A stretch of 51,815 bases of DNA from Candidatus Dormiibacterota bacterium. GTDB lineage: Bacteria; Chloroflexota; Dormibacteria; Dormibacterales; Dormibacteraceae. The notes below the pieces were generated by a model. It was not told the origin of the DNA and did not search any database. It saw only the letters and a list, made by a program, of their open reading frames with translations. Location: assembly GCA_955652675.1 (NCBI GenBank), contig CATPBP010000093.1:1-51815 (forward strand), written 5' to 3'. Below are positions 1 to 7,762 of the stretch, in pieces. The position numbers were made by a program, and so were the translations under genes. The stretch's first letter is position 1. Each line of letters begins with the position of its first letter.

Positions 1-384
1 CCTCCGCGAGCCCTCCCTGAGCGCCGCCTCCAGGTCGATGGTCCCCACCACCCGGTCCTCGGAGGCGTTGATCGGCAGCTCCACCACCCGCATCCGGCGC
101 CGTGTCCGGGGCAGCGGGTCTTCCCCGCCTGCCAGCCGCTCGCGGCAATCGACGCAGAGGTGCTCAGGCTCGTCGGGGTCGCAGCCGAAATGGCAGCCGA
201 TCACCACGCTCTGCTCCGGAAGCAGTCGGACCAGCGCGCGCACTGCGGTCGACTTGCCGGTCCCCCGCTCGCCCCGGATGAGGACCCCGCCAACGCCTGG
301 ATGCACGGCGTTCAGGCAGAGCGCAACCTTCATACGCTCCTGGCCGACGATCGCGCTGAACGGAAACGTGTATCGAACCCGCAT
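1..384 (-). CDS. Magnesium chelatase subunit I-like AAA+ ATPase (5' part only)
   Basis: The first 128 codons run from an ATG at 384 off the left edge of the window. The N-terminus reads MRVRYTFPFSAIVGQERMK, followed by a Walker A motif GERGTGKST at residues 38-46. This is the usual start of the BchI/ChlI subunit of magnesium or cobalt chelatases, in which an AAA+ ring drives metal insertion into a tetrapyrrole. Residues about 73-90 hold a CxxH-rich insert (CHFGCDPDEPEHLCVDC) that is also typical of this family. Family membership is well supported. Which metal or tetrapyrrole is used cannot be decided, because the partner subunits lie outside the window; many non-photosynthetic bacteria have such proteins of unknown substrate. 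Confidence 0.85.
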   Translation of the reverse strand, partial: MRVRYTFPFSAIVGQERMKVALCLNAVHPGVGGVLIRGERGTGKSTAVRALVRLLPEQSVVIGCHFGCDPDEPEHLCVDCRERLAGGEDPLPRTRRRMRVVELPINASEDRVVGTIDLEAALREGSRR

Positions 385-399
385 CCACCTCAAGCCTAC

Positions 400-621
400 C
401 GACGCGGGGGGAACCCAGGTTCCCCCCACGGACCCACCCTCCTCGCAGGAGTGATGGTGGGAGTCGTTGGGATTAGGGACTCACTCGGCCGGAGTGGATC
501 CGGCCTCTCATGAGACGCCCTCTCTTTCTCTCAGGCCGGGGTGGGGGTTTCCATGGCTTTCTGGGTGGCCGCCCAGAGCTCGCGGACGGCGTCCGCGGAC
601 TTGTGGAGGGCCGCCCTCTAA
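400..621. repeat. 222-bp tandem duplication, copy 1
   Basis: Bases 400-621 are nearly identical to 622-843, at a constant offset of 222 bp with only about ten mismatches, mostly clustered just after the GCAGGAGT at 446-453. The unit contains a perfect palindrome (arms GGGGGGAACC at 406-415 and GGTTCCCCCC at 418-427), a short CTCCT/AGGAG hairpin, a GGCCGGA/TCCGGCC hairpin (487-505) and a copy of the last 29 codons of mdh on the minus strand. The two copies abut directly, so this is a tandem duplication rather than a dispersed repeat. The palindromes sit just downstream of the mdh stop codon and may act as a terminator. Confidence 0.9.
531..619 (-). pseudogene. Detached duplicate of the mdh 3' end
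   Basis: On the minus strand this reads [19 protein letters not shown] and so on to a TGA at 531-533, the same C-terminal tail as the intact mdh that ends at 753. It has no start and is out of context: it is the coding part of the upstream-placed copy of the 222-bp tandem repeat. It is a by-product of the duplication, not a gene. Confidence 0.85.
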
Positions 622-843
622 CGACGCGGGGGGAACCCAGGTTCCCCCCACGGACCCACCCTCCTCGCAGGAGTTACCGTGGAAGTCGTTGGGATTAGGG
701 ACTCACTCGGCCGGAGTCAATCCGGCCTCTCATGAGACGCCCTCTCTTTCTCTCAGGCGGGGGTGGGGGTTTCCATGGCTTTCTGGGTGGCCGCCCAGAG
801 CTCGCGGACAGCGTCCGCGGACTTGTGGAGGGCCGCCCTCTCG
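622..843. repeat. 222-bp tandem duplication, copy 2 (contains the real mdh 3' end)
   Basis: Second unit of the tandem repeat. Its right 91 bp are the 3' end of the functional mdh gene, whose stop codon is at 753-755; the rest is the non-coding region downstream of mdh. The perfect palindrome recurs at 628-637 and 640-649. Because mdh stays intact, unequal exchange between the copies would be neutral for the enzyme and would change only the number of downstream palindromes. Confidence 0.9.
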
Positions 844-1706
844 TCTGAGTCGAGATCGATCTCGAGCACCTTCTCCACGCCGCCGGCGCCGAGGACGCAG
901 AGCACGCCCAGGAAGATTCCTTCGATGCCGTACTCGCCCTCCAGATAGGCGGCGGCGGGCAGGACCCGTTTCTTGTCGAGCAGGATCGAGTCGATCATCT
1001 CGACCACCGAGGCCGACGGTGCGTAGTAGGCACTTCCGGTCTTGAGCAGCGAGACGATCTCCGCACCGCCGTTGCGAGCGCGATCGACGATCGCTTCGAT
1101 CCTCTCCGGGGGAAGCAGGGCCGGGAGCGGGATGCCGGCAACCGTCGTGTAGCGCGGGAGCGGGACCATGGTGTCCCCGTGCCCTCCGAGCACAAACCCC
1201 TGCACGTCTCTGACGGAGACCCCCAGCTCGGCGGCGACGAAGGCGCGGTAGCGGGAGGAATCGAGCACCCCCGCCATCCCGATGACCCGCTGCTTGGGAA
1301 AGCCGCTCACCTTGTGGGCCAGCGTGACCATTGCATCGAGCGGATTGGAGACGATCAGCAGCATTGCCTCCGGCGAGCGCGACTTCACGTTCTCGGTCAC
1401 CTCCCCGACGATGCCGGCGTTGGTCTTGAGCAGGTCGTCACGGCTCATTCCCGGCTTCCGAGGAAGTCCCGAGGTGATGACGACAAGGTCCGAGCCCTCG
1501 GTCTCCTCGTAGCCGTTGGTTCCGGTGACGACCGAGTCGTAGCCGTAGACCGGCCCGGCCTGGGTGATGTCAAGGGCCTTGCCCTGCGGCATCCCCTCGA
1601 CGATGTCCACCAGCACGATGTCGGCGTAGTCCCGCTCGGCCAAGCGCTGGGCGAGGGTCCCACCCACCATTCCAGCTCCGACCACCGTCACCTTATATCG
1701 AGGCAT
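753..1706 (-). CDS. mdh: Malate dehydrogenase
   Basis: NAD-dependent malate dehydrogenase of the TCA cycle, interconverting malate and oxaloacetate in the cytoplasm. The 317-residue length fits the LDH-like type-3 MDH group. Visible landmarks are the Rossmann GxGxxG at 10-15, Asp34 at the end of strand 2 (NAD rather than NADP), substrate arginines Arg83 and Arg89 in [16 protein letters not shown] at 121-124, the LDSSRYR segment at 148-154 and the catalytic His175 in GGHGDTM. The ATG at 1706 follows an AGAGGAGAG ribosome site at about 5 nt. It lies 43 nt downstream of trmI on the same strand. Malate synthase at 47.8 kb would feed the same malate pool. Its 3' end is duplicated (see 400-843). 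Confidence 0.97.
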   Translation of the reverse strand: MPRYKVTVVGAGMVGGTLAQRLAERDYADIVLVDIVEGMPQGKALDITQAGPVYGYDSVVTGTNGYEETEGSDLVVITSGLPRKPGMSRDDLLKTNAGIVGEVTENVKSRSPEAMLLIVSNPLDAMVTLAHKVSGFPKQRVIGMAGVLDSSRYRAFVAAELGVSVRDVQGFVLGGHGDTMVPLPRYTTVAGIPLPALLPPERIEAIVDRARNGGAEIVSLLKTGSAYYAPSASVVEMIDSILLDKKRVLPAAAYLEGEYGIEGIFLGVLCVLGAGGVEKVLEIDLDSDERAALHKSADAVRELWAATQKAMETPTPA

Positions 1707-1749
1707 CTCGACTCTCCTCTCTAGTGTTTGTGCTCGCCGATTCAGCTGC

Positions 1750-2574
1750 TCAGGACCTAAAGCCCTCCGACTCGGTCTCGAAGGTTTCGCCGCCGGCCAG
1801 CCGGTGGGCGAAGGTCAGAAAGCCCGTGTGGGCCACCATTCGGTGCGAGGGCCGCAGGCTGCGCCCCCGGACGGTCCAGCCCCTCTCCAGGAGCTCGACG
1901 GTCTCCAGCAACCCGAACCCCCCCTGCTCCCGAAGCGCGTCCATGAGACGCTGCACCTGGCTCACGTTGGGACAGTGGGCGAAGAGGATGCCGCCGGCCC
2001 TGAGCGAGGCGGCCGCAGCCGTGACGGCCTCCCAGGGCTCCGGCAGGTCGAGCAGCAGGCGGTCGACGTCGCGCTCCGCCAGGTCCCGGCCGACATCGCC
2101 AAGTCTCAGCTCGAGGTTCTCGGGGAAGCTGCCCAGCGTGTCTTCGATGGCGGCCCTGGCTTCGGCCAGGAACTCTTCGCGTATCTCATAGGACACGACC
2201 CGGCCCTCCGAGCCCACGGCTCGGAGCGCGGCCATCGTGAGGGCGCCGGTGCCGGTCCCGGCCTCCACCACGAAGGCGCCCGGGTAGAGGTCGGCGCGCA
2301 CAACGATCGCACCGAGGTCCTTGGGATAGATGGGCTGAGCGCGGCGGCGTCGCTCGACCACGGCCTCGGCGAAGGTCGGCCTCAGGGCGAGCAGGCGCGT
2401 TCCCCGGTTGGTGGTGACCAGGGAACCGTCCGGCTTCCCGATCAGGGCGTCGTGCTCGAACGACCCGCTGTGCAGCGAGAACGTGGCTCCGCTGGCCAGC
2501 CGCAGCCTGTAGCGGCGTCCGGCGCGGTCGTGGAGGAGGACGACCTCACCGGATCGCAGCGCCGAGGGGCTCAG
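1750..2574 (-). CDS. trmI: tRNA (adenine-N1)-methyltransferase TrmI, CTG start
   Basis: S-adenosylmethionine-dependent enzyme that makes m1A58 in the T-loop of tRNA. The SAM-binding motif EAGTGTGA is at about residues 104-111, and the N-terminal small beta domain typical of TrmI ([19 protein letters not shown]) is fully encoded. The first ATG, GTG or TTG in frame is the GTG at 2361, which would delete that domain, and a stop (TGA 2578-2580) lies just upstream. The only sensible start is CTG at 2574, preceded by a perfect AGGAGG (2586-2581) at 6 nt. This gives 274 residues, the normal family length. The function is secure from motifs; the CTG start is an inference from conservation plus the ribosome site. 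Confidence 0.9.
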   Translation of the reverse strand: MSPSALRSGEVVLLHDRAGRRYRLRLASGATFSLHSGSFEHDALIGKPDGSLVTTNRGTRLLALRPTFAEAVVERRRRAQPIYPKDLGAIVVRADLYPGAFVVEAGTGTGALTMAALRAVGSEGRVVSYEIREEFLAEARAAIEDTLGSFPENLELRLGDVGRDLAERDVDRLLLDLPEPWEAVTAAAASLRAGGILFAHCPNVSQVQRLMDALREQGGFGLLETVELLERGWTVRGRSLRPSHRMVAHTGFLTFAHRLAGGETFETESEGFRS

Positions 2575-2586
2575 CTGTCACCTCCT
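2572..2586 (-). promoter_or_regulatory. Shine-Dalgarno and CTG start of trmI
   Basis: On the minus strand AGGAGG (2586-2581) is followed by 6 nt (TGACAG) and then CTG. The TGA inside the spacer is in frame, so initiation cannot lie further upstream. This decides the trmI start. Confidence 0.75.
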
Positions 2587-2711
2587 GCGGTCACGTGGAG
2601 TCGGCGTAGAAGGCCGACCTGGCATGGTTTTCGGCGACCTGCTCGAACCGGGCCTGAACGTCCTCTCCCATCCGGCCATTATCGGATCGGCCACGGATTT
2701 ACGATTTTGCA

Positions 2712-3134
2712 ATGCAGAAGGCCGTCGCCCGGTGGTCCGGGCACAAGGTGAAGTTCATCGTCGAGTCGCATTCAGGGCACCAGGCCATAGTGGACGAGCC
2801 CCCCATATTCGGTGACGACGAGGGCATGAGGCCCACTGAGATGCTGCTTGGCTCCCTGGGGGCCTGCACGGGGACCAACGCCGTGCTCCTGCTGAAGAAG
2901 TACAAGCAGGCCTACCGGTCGCTCGAGGTGGTGTGCCAGGGGCAGCAGGAGGAGGAGTGGCCGCACCGCTTCACCAGCATCCAGATCGACTTCATGATCA
3001 GCTGGGAGGACGGATTCAAGCCGGACGGCGCCCTGGTTCACAAGGCGCTCGACCTGGCCTGCAACCGGTACTGCCCGGTGGACGCCACGCTGACCCACGG
3101 CTCCAGGATCAACCACCGGCGAGTGGACGTGTGA
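2712..3134 (+). CDS. OsmC/Ohr family protein
   Basis: A 140-residue member of the OsmC/Ohr family of thiol-dependent peroxide-detoxifying proteins. The two conserved cysteines are Cys52 in LLGSLGACTGTN and Cys121 in NRYCPV, with Glu43 in PTEMLL in the usual place. This arrangement fits the YhfA/OsmC-like subgroup more than classical Ohr, so the natural peroxide is unknown. There is no Shine-Dalgarno before the ATG. A TACGAT hexamer at 2700-2705 sits 6 nt before the start codon, as expected for a leaderless transcript, but no good -35 is visible. It is divergent from trmI and 110 bp upstream of the nuo operon. Confidence 0.88.
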   Translation: MQKAVARWSGHKVKFIVESHSGHQAIVDEPPIFGDDEGMRPTEMLLGSLGACTGTNAVLLLKKYKQAYRSLEVVCQGQQEEEWPHRFTSIQIDFMISWEDGFKPDGALVHKALDLACNRYCPVDATLTHGSRINHRRVDV

Positions 3135-3244
3135 GCAAGGCGGTACGGGAGCCGGTCGCCGCCTGTGTTTCCACCGCCCCGGATCCCGCGGCTTCGTAAA
3201 ATTGGGCCAGTAATCCAACCCGACGCTAAAAGCCTGGAGTTCTA

Positions 3245-3601
3245 GTGCTCAGCGACTACGCCCCTCTCGTCATCTACGCGGTAATCGTCGTCGGCGTGGT
3301 CGGGCTTCTGATCACGCTCTCGAACCTGCTCGGCCCCCAAAAGCCGTACAAGAGCAAGCTCCTGCCCTACGAGTCGGGGATCGTGCCGGTGGACCCTGCC
3401 CGCAAGCGCTATTCGGTCCGCTTCTACCTGACCGCCATGCTCTTCATCATCTTCGACGTGGAGGCGGTGTTCTTCTACCCCTGGGCGGTGGTTCTCCGCC
3501 AGCTGCGCTGGTACGGGGTTATCGAGATGCTGGTCTTCATCGGGATACTGCTCGTGGCCCTGGTTCACATCTGGCGCAAGGGAGGCCTGGAGTGGGAATA
3601 G
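3245..3601 (+). CDS. nuoA: NADH-quinone oxidoreductase subunit A
   Basis: First gene of the complete nuoA-N operon for proton-pumping complex I. The 118-residue membrane subunit has three hydrophobic segments (about 8-28, 60-80 and 88-108) and the conserved loop [20 protein letters not shown], which lies at the quinone-site interface. It starts at GTG 3245, with GGAG at 3236-3239 five nt upstream. The last 10 nt overlap nuoB. The 110-bp upstream gap holds AT-richer hexamers (TAAAAT at 3197, TTGGGC at 3202) but no promoter I would call with confidence. Confidence 0.96.
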   Translation: MLSDYAPLVIYAVIVVGVVGLLITLSNLLGPQKPYKSKLLPYESGIVPVDPARKRYSVRFYLTAMLFIIFDVEAVFFYPWAVVLRQLRWYGVIEMLVFIGILLVALVHIWRKGGLEWE

Positions 3602-4080
3602 AGCAGCTTGCCGAGGCCCTCGGTGACAACGTCCTCACCACGACGCTGGGCAAGGTCGTCGGCTGGGGAAGGGCCAACTCGGTCTGGCCGGCTCAGTTCG
3701 GGCTCGCCTGCTGCGCCATCGAGATGATGCACGCGGCCGGCCCCGGCTTCGATCTCGCGCGGTTCGGCTCGGAGGCCTTTCGCGCCTCGCCCCGCCAGGC
3801 CGACCTGATGATCGTCGCCGGCCGCGTCTCCCAGAAGATGGCCCCCGTGCTTCGCCAGATCTACGACCAGATGCCGGAACCCAAGTGGGTGATCTCGATG
3901 GGAGCCTGCGCCTCCAGCGCCGGCGTCTTCAACAACTACGCGATCCTGCAGGGCGTGGACAAGATCGTCCCGGTGGACGTCTACGTCCCGGGCTGTCCAC
4001 CCCGGCCGGAGGATCTGATCAACGGGCTCATGATCCTGCAGGAGAAGATCAAGGCGCAGGGGATAAAGCCCCGCCTGTGA
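3592..4080 (+). CDS. nuoB: NADH-quinone oxidoreductase subunit B
   Basis: Peripheral-arm subunit that carries iron-sulfur cluster N2, the last electron carrier before quinone. All four ligands are present: tandem Cys40-Cys41 in LACCAIEMM, Cys106 in GACAS and Cys135 in [10 protein letters not shown], with the canonical spacing of 65 and 29 residues. The 162-residue length is normal. GTG 3592 lies inside nuoA, and the final GTGA is shared with the start of nuoC, so the genes are translationally coupled. Confidence 0.97.
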   Translation: MGIEQLAEALGDNVLTTTLGKVVGWGRANSVWPAQFGLACCAIEMMHAAGPGFDLARFGSEAFRASPRQADLMIVAGRVSQKMAPVLRQIYDQMPEPKWVISMGACASSAGVFNNYAILQGVDKIVPVDVYVPGCPPRPEDLINGLMILQEKIKAQGIKPRL

Positions 4081-4574
4081 GCGACCTCAGGAAGCCGCCG
4101 GCCACCGTGGCCGAGGGGGCGAGCATGGGCGACGAGTGGATCGTGGTCCCCCGCGAGGCGATCCGCGAGACGCTGACCGATCTGAAGGAGCAGGGCTACG
4201 CCAGCTACGTCTTCATGACCTGCGTCGACCATCTGGCCACGCCTCTCGTGGAGCCCCCGCAGGAGCGCTTCGAGCTCGTCTACCAGCTTCGCAACATGGA
4301 GACTGGCCACGAGCTGCGGGTGCGGGTCTACCTGCCCGAGTCCGACCCGCGGGCGCCGAGCGTCCATGACATCTACCGGCCAGCGAACTGGGATGAGCGC
4401 GAGACCTACGACATGTTCGGGATCCTCTTCGAAGGCCACCCCAGGCTGACCAGGATCCTGATGCCCGAGGACTGGCTGGGCCATCCTCTCCGCCGGGATT
4501 TCCCGGTCGGCGGGGAGCCGGTCGAGTTCTCGGAGGATTACGAAGCCTGGCAGACGGCACCTCCGGAGGCTTGA
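4077..4574 (+). CDS. nuoC: NADH-quinone oxidoreductase subunit C
   Basis: A 165-residue 30-kDa-type subunit of the complex I peripheral arm that binds NuoD. The signature region reads [17 protein letters not shown] followed by [20 protein letters not shown], the usual C-terminal hallmark. I choose GTG 4077 because it forms a GTGA overlap with the nuoB stop; the ATG at 4125 is an alternative that would drop 16 poorly conserved residues. NuoC and NuoD are separate here, not fused as in enterobacteria. Confidence 0.95.
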   Translation: MSDLRKPPATVAEGASMGDEWIVVPREAIRETLTDLKEQGYASYVFMTCVDHLATPLVEPPQERFELVYQLRNMETGHELRVRVYLPESDPRAPSVHDIYRPANWDERETYDMFGILFEGHPRLTRILMPEDWLGHPLRRDFPVGGEPVEFSEDYEAWQTAPPEA

Positions 4575-4576
4575 GC

Positions 4577-5815
4577 GTGGCTGAAGGAAAGCTGACGCAG
4601 ACCGGCGAGCCTGGCATCACGGTGACTCGAAGCCGGGAGGAGGGCCTCGAGGGCGAGATCCTGACCGTGAACTTCGGCCCCCAGCACCCGAGCACGCACG
4701 GTGTGCTGCGCTTGGTGGTGGACCTGGACGGGGAGATGGTCCGCGGCGTCCGGCCGGTGATCGGGTACCTCCACACCGGGATCGAGAAGCAGATGGAGGC
4801 GCTGCGCTGGCAGCAGGCCGTGGTGCTAACTGACCGCCACGACTATCTCCAGCCGCCCATCAACAACCTGGCCTACGCCCTGGCCGTGGAACGGCTGATG
4901 GGAGTCGAGGCGCCGCTCAGAGCCCAGGGACTCAGGGTCATCATGTCGGAGCTCACCCGCATCGCCTCTCATTTGCTCTGGCTGGCCACCAGCGGCCTGG
5001 AGCTGGGCGCGATGGGCATCTACTTCTACTGCTTCAGGGAGCGTGAGAAGGTCCTGGCCATGAACGAGGAGATCTCCGGGTTCCGGATGCACACCTCGTA
5101 CATCCGGCCGGGAGGAGTCTCGGGGGACGCCACGGAACGCTTCCTGGAGATGCTGGACGCCTTCATCGAGGAGATGCCCGGCAACATCGACGAGTACGAG
5201 GCGCTGCTCACCGACAACCCCATCTGGCGGGCGCGCACCAGGGACGTCGGCGTCCTTTCCGCGGATGACGCCATAGCGCTGGGCGCAACCGGGCCGATGA
5301 TCCGCGGCTCCGGCCTGCCCTGGGACCTGCGCAAGCGGCGCCCCTACTCCGGCTACGAGCAGTACGACTGGGAGGTCGCGGTCGAGACCGCCGGCGATTG
5401 CTATGCCCGCTACCTGGTCCGCGTCAAGGAGATGCGCGAGTCAGTGAAGATCCTGCGCCAGGCCCTCGACCGGCTTCCCGACGGTCCCATCAACGTGGAC
5501 GAGCGCAAGATGCTGCCGCCGCCGCGGGAGGAGCTGGAGACCTCCATGGAGGCCGTGATCCACCACTTCAAGCTCTTCACCGAGGGCTACTCCCCCCCAC
5601 CCGGCGACGTCTACGTGGGCGTCGAAGGTGCGCGCGGCGAGCATGGCGTGTACGCGGTGTCGGACGGCACCCACAAGCCCCGGCGGGTGAAGTTCCGCTC
5701 CGCCTCCTTCGTGAACATCCAGTCTGTGGAGCCCATGTCGCTCGGTTCGATGATCGCCGACATGATCGCGATCATCGGCACGGTCGACACCGTGCTCGGG
5801 GACGTCGATCGCTGA
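4577..5815 (+). CDS. nuoD: NADH-quinone oxidoreductase subunit D
   Basis: 49-kDa subunit that forms the quinone pocket together with NuoB. The diagnostic NFGPQHPSTHGVLRLV is at about residues 34-49, and the C-terminus ends in the usual MIADMIAIIGTVDTVLGDVDR-type segment. GTG 4577 is preferred because GGAGG (4565-4569) is 7 nt away; a TTG at 4571 overlapping the nuoC stop is the alternative and would add two residues. Length is 412 residues. It ends in TGATG, sharing one base with the start of nuoE. Confidence 0.96.
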   Translation: MAEGKLTQTGEPGITVTRSREEGLEGEILTVNFGPQHPSTHGVLRLVVDLDGEMVRGVRPVIGYLHTGIEKQMEALRWQQAVVLTDRHDYLQPPINNLAYALAVERLMGVEAPLRAQGLRVIMSELTRIASHLLWLATSGLELGAMGIYFYCFREREKVLAMNEEISGFRMHTSYIRPGGVSGDATERFLEMLDAFIEEMPGNIDEYEALLTDNPIWRARTRDVGVLSADDAIALGATGPMIRGSGLPWDLRKRRPYSGYEQYDWEVAVETAGDCYARYLVRVKEMRESVKILRQALDRLPDGPINVDERKMLPPPREELETSMEAVIHHFKLFTEGYSPPPGDVYVGVEGARGEHGVYAVSDGTHKPRRVKFRSASFVNIQSVEPMSLGSMIADMIAIIGTVDTVLGDVDR

Positions 5816-6411
5816 TGGCCGCGCTCTCGGAGCACGCGATCGAGGAGATCCGCGCCCTGCCGCCGCGCTTCCCCCACATCCGAAGCGCGGTGCTGCCGGC
5901 GCTGGACGTGGCCCAGGACGAGCTCGGTTACCTCACCCGCGAAGCCATGACCGAGGTCGCCGAGCTGCTCGACCTTGATCCCGGCTACGTGGAGGGGGTC
6001 GCCACGTTCTACACCCTGCTTCACCTGGAGCCGATCGGGAAGCACCACTTCTACGTCTGCACCAACCTCTCCTGCGACCTGCGAGGGGCATACGAAATCT
6101 GCGATCACATCAAGCGGCGGATCGGTGTCGAGGGGTTTGGCGAGGTGAGTGCAGACGGCCTCTTCAGCCTGGAAGAGGTGGAGTGCCTGGGCGCCTGCGA
6201 GTTCGCGCCCATGATGCGCTACCAGCGCCGTTACCACTACGACCTTACCCCCGAGAAGGTTGATGCGCTGATCGAGGCCGCCAGGCAGAACGGTGGTGAC
6301 CGGGCGGCCGATTCGCCTCGGGACGCCGCCGCCGCGAGCCAGAAGCCCCCGGGGCGCCGCGCCTCCAGCCGGGGACCCACCAAAGAGGATTCAGCCGAGC
6401 TAAATGCCTGA
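5815..6411 (+). CDS. nuoE: NADH-quinone oxidoreductase subunit E
   Basis: Thioredoxin-fold subunit of the NADH-oxidising module with one [2Fe-2S] cluster (N1a). The ligands are Cys82 and Cys87 in YVCTNLSCDL and Cys124 and Cys128 in EVECLGACEF. The start is ATG 5815, overlapping the nuoD stop. The 198-residue protein is about 35-40 residues longer than the core family because of a charged, Ala/Arg-rich low-complexity tail after residue about 155, which carries no recognisable motif. It overlaps nuoF by 8 nt. Confidence 0.96.
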   Translation: MAALSEHAIEEIRALPPRFPHIRSAVLPALDVAQDELGYLTREAMTEVAELLDLDPGYVEGVATFYTLLHLEPIGKHHFYVCTNLSCDLRGAYEICDHIKRRIGVEGFGEVSADGLFSLEEVECLGACEFAPMMRYQRRYHYDLTPEKVDALIEAARQNGGDRAADSPRDAAAASQKPPGRRASSRGPTKEDSAELNA

Positions 6412-7762
6412 CAACGTCCGACCCCAGAGCGGAGACTCCCGCCGCGACCTGCGCGGCTCCTACGGGCCTGCCCGCCATCACCTGCTCACCTCCCTCTTCG
6501 GCATCGAGGGCCTGCACACGCTGTCCGTCTATCGCGATCGTGGCGGCTACAGCTCTTTGCGCAAAGCCATGTTCGAGATGGCTCCGGAGGACATCACGGC
6601 CGAGGTCAAGGCCTCCGGCCTGCGCGGCCGGGGCGGCGCCGGTTTCCCGACCGGGACCAAGTGGGGCTTCATCCCCAAGGGTGTGCCCGGCCCCAAGTAC
6701 GTAGTGGTCAACGGCGACGAGGCCGAGCCGGGCACCACCAAAGACCGCTACATCATGGAGAACTCCCCGCACATGCTCCTGGAGGGAATCCTGATCGCCT
6801 GTTACGCGATCGGGGCTCATCAGGCCTGGATCTACCTCCGGGGCGAATACGACGGACCCTTTGGGATGCTGATGGCCGCCATCGCCGAGCTCCGTGCCGA
6901 GGGCATTCTGGGCGATCGGCCGCTGGAGCGTGACTATCCGCTCGACATCCAGATCTACCGGGGCCACGGCGCCTACATCTGCGGCGAGGAGACCGCCCTC
7001 CTGGAATCGCTGGAAGGCAAGCGAGCGCAGCCGCGCGCCCGGCCGCCCTTTCCGGCGGTCAAGGGCGCCTGGGGCCGCCCTACTCTGATCAACAACGTGG
7101 AGACGCTGTCCAACGTGCCCTGGATCGTGGCCCACGGAGGGGCTGAGTACGCCAAGTTCGGCCTGGGGACCGCCAAGGGCACGCGTCTGGTCTCGGTCAG
7201 CGGCAACGTGCAGAACCCCGGCGTCTTTGAGATCGAGCTGGGAACGAGCTTTCGCGAGGTGATCATGGAGATGGCTGGTGGTCCTCCGCCAGGTCGGCGG
7301 ATGAAGGCCTTCTGGCCTGGCGGATGCTCGGCGCCGGTGCTCCCAGAGTGGGGGCTGGACGTTTCGACGGACCTGGACGAAGTGGCCCGGGCAGGCTCCA
7401 TGGCCGGCTCTGGCGGTGTGATCGTCATGGACGACTCCCACTGCATGGTGAGGGCCGCCCGGCGGCTGCTCCAGTTCTACGCTCACGAGTCCTGTGGCAA
7501 GTGCACTCCCTGCCGGGTGGGCGGAAACTGGGCGCTCCGCACCTACGACCGGGTCCTGGAGGGTCAGGGAAGCGAGGTGGAGCTGGGCACCTTCGACGCG
7601 ATCCAGGAGAGCCTCCAGAACGGCCGCTGCCTGTGCGCGCTCGGCGACTCGGCTGGCTTCGTGATCGCTTCCACGATGAAGCACTTCCGCAGCGAGTACG
7701 AGGAGCATTGCCTCGAACACCGCTGCTCGGTCGAAGAGCAGGTGGTGGCCGCCAGTGCCTGA
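6404..7762 (+). CDS. nuoF: NADH-quinone oxidoreductase subunit F
   Basis: Flavoprotein that oxidises NADH and passes electrons to the iron-sulfur chain. The glycine-rich NADH/FMN motif GRGGAGFPTGTKW is at 75-87, a second nucleotide motif (GHGAYICGEETALLESLEG) begins near 188, and the N3 [4Fe-4S] ligands are Cys364, Cys367 and Cys370 in SCGKCTPCR plus Cys411 in LCALGD. The 452-residue length is normal. It starts at ATG 6404 inside nuoE and shares 8 nt with nuoG. Confidence 0.97.
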   Translation: MPDNVRPQSGDSRRDLRGSYGPARHHLLTSLFGIEGLHTLSVYRDRGGYSSLRKAMFEMAPEDITAEVKASGLRGRGGAGFPTGTKWGFIPKGVPGPKYVVVNGDEAEPGTTKDRYIMENSPHMLLEGILIACYAIGAHQAWIYLRGEYDGPFGMLMAAIAELRAEGILGDRPLERDYPLDIQIYRGHGAYICGEETALLESLEGKRAQPRARPPFPAVKGAWGRPTLINNVETLSNVPWIVAHGGAEYAKFGLGTAKGTRLVSVSGNVQNPGVFEIELGTSFREVIMEMAGGPPPGRRMKAFWPGGCSAPVLPEWGLDVSTDLDEVARAGSMAGSGGVIVMDDSHCMVRAARRLLQFYAHESCGKCTPCRVGGNWALRTYDRVLEGQGSEVELGTFDAIQESLQNGRCLCALGDSAGFVIASTMKHFRSEYEEHCLEHRCSVEEQVVAASA

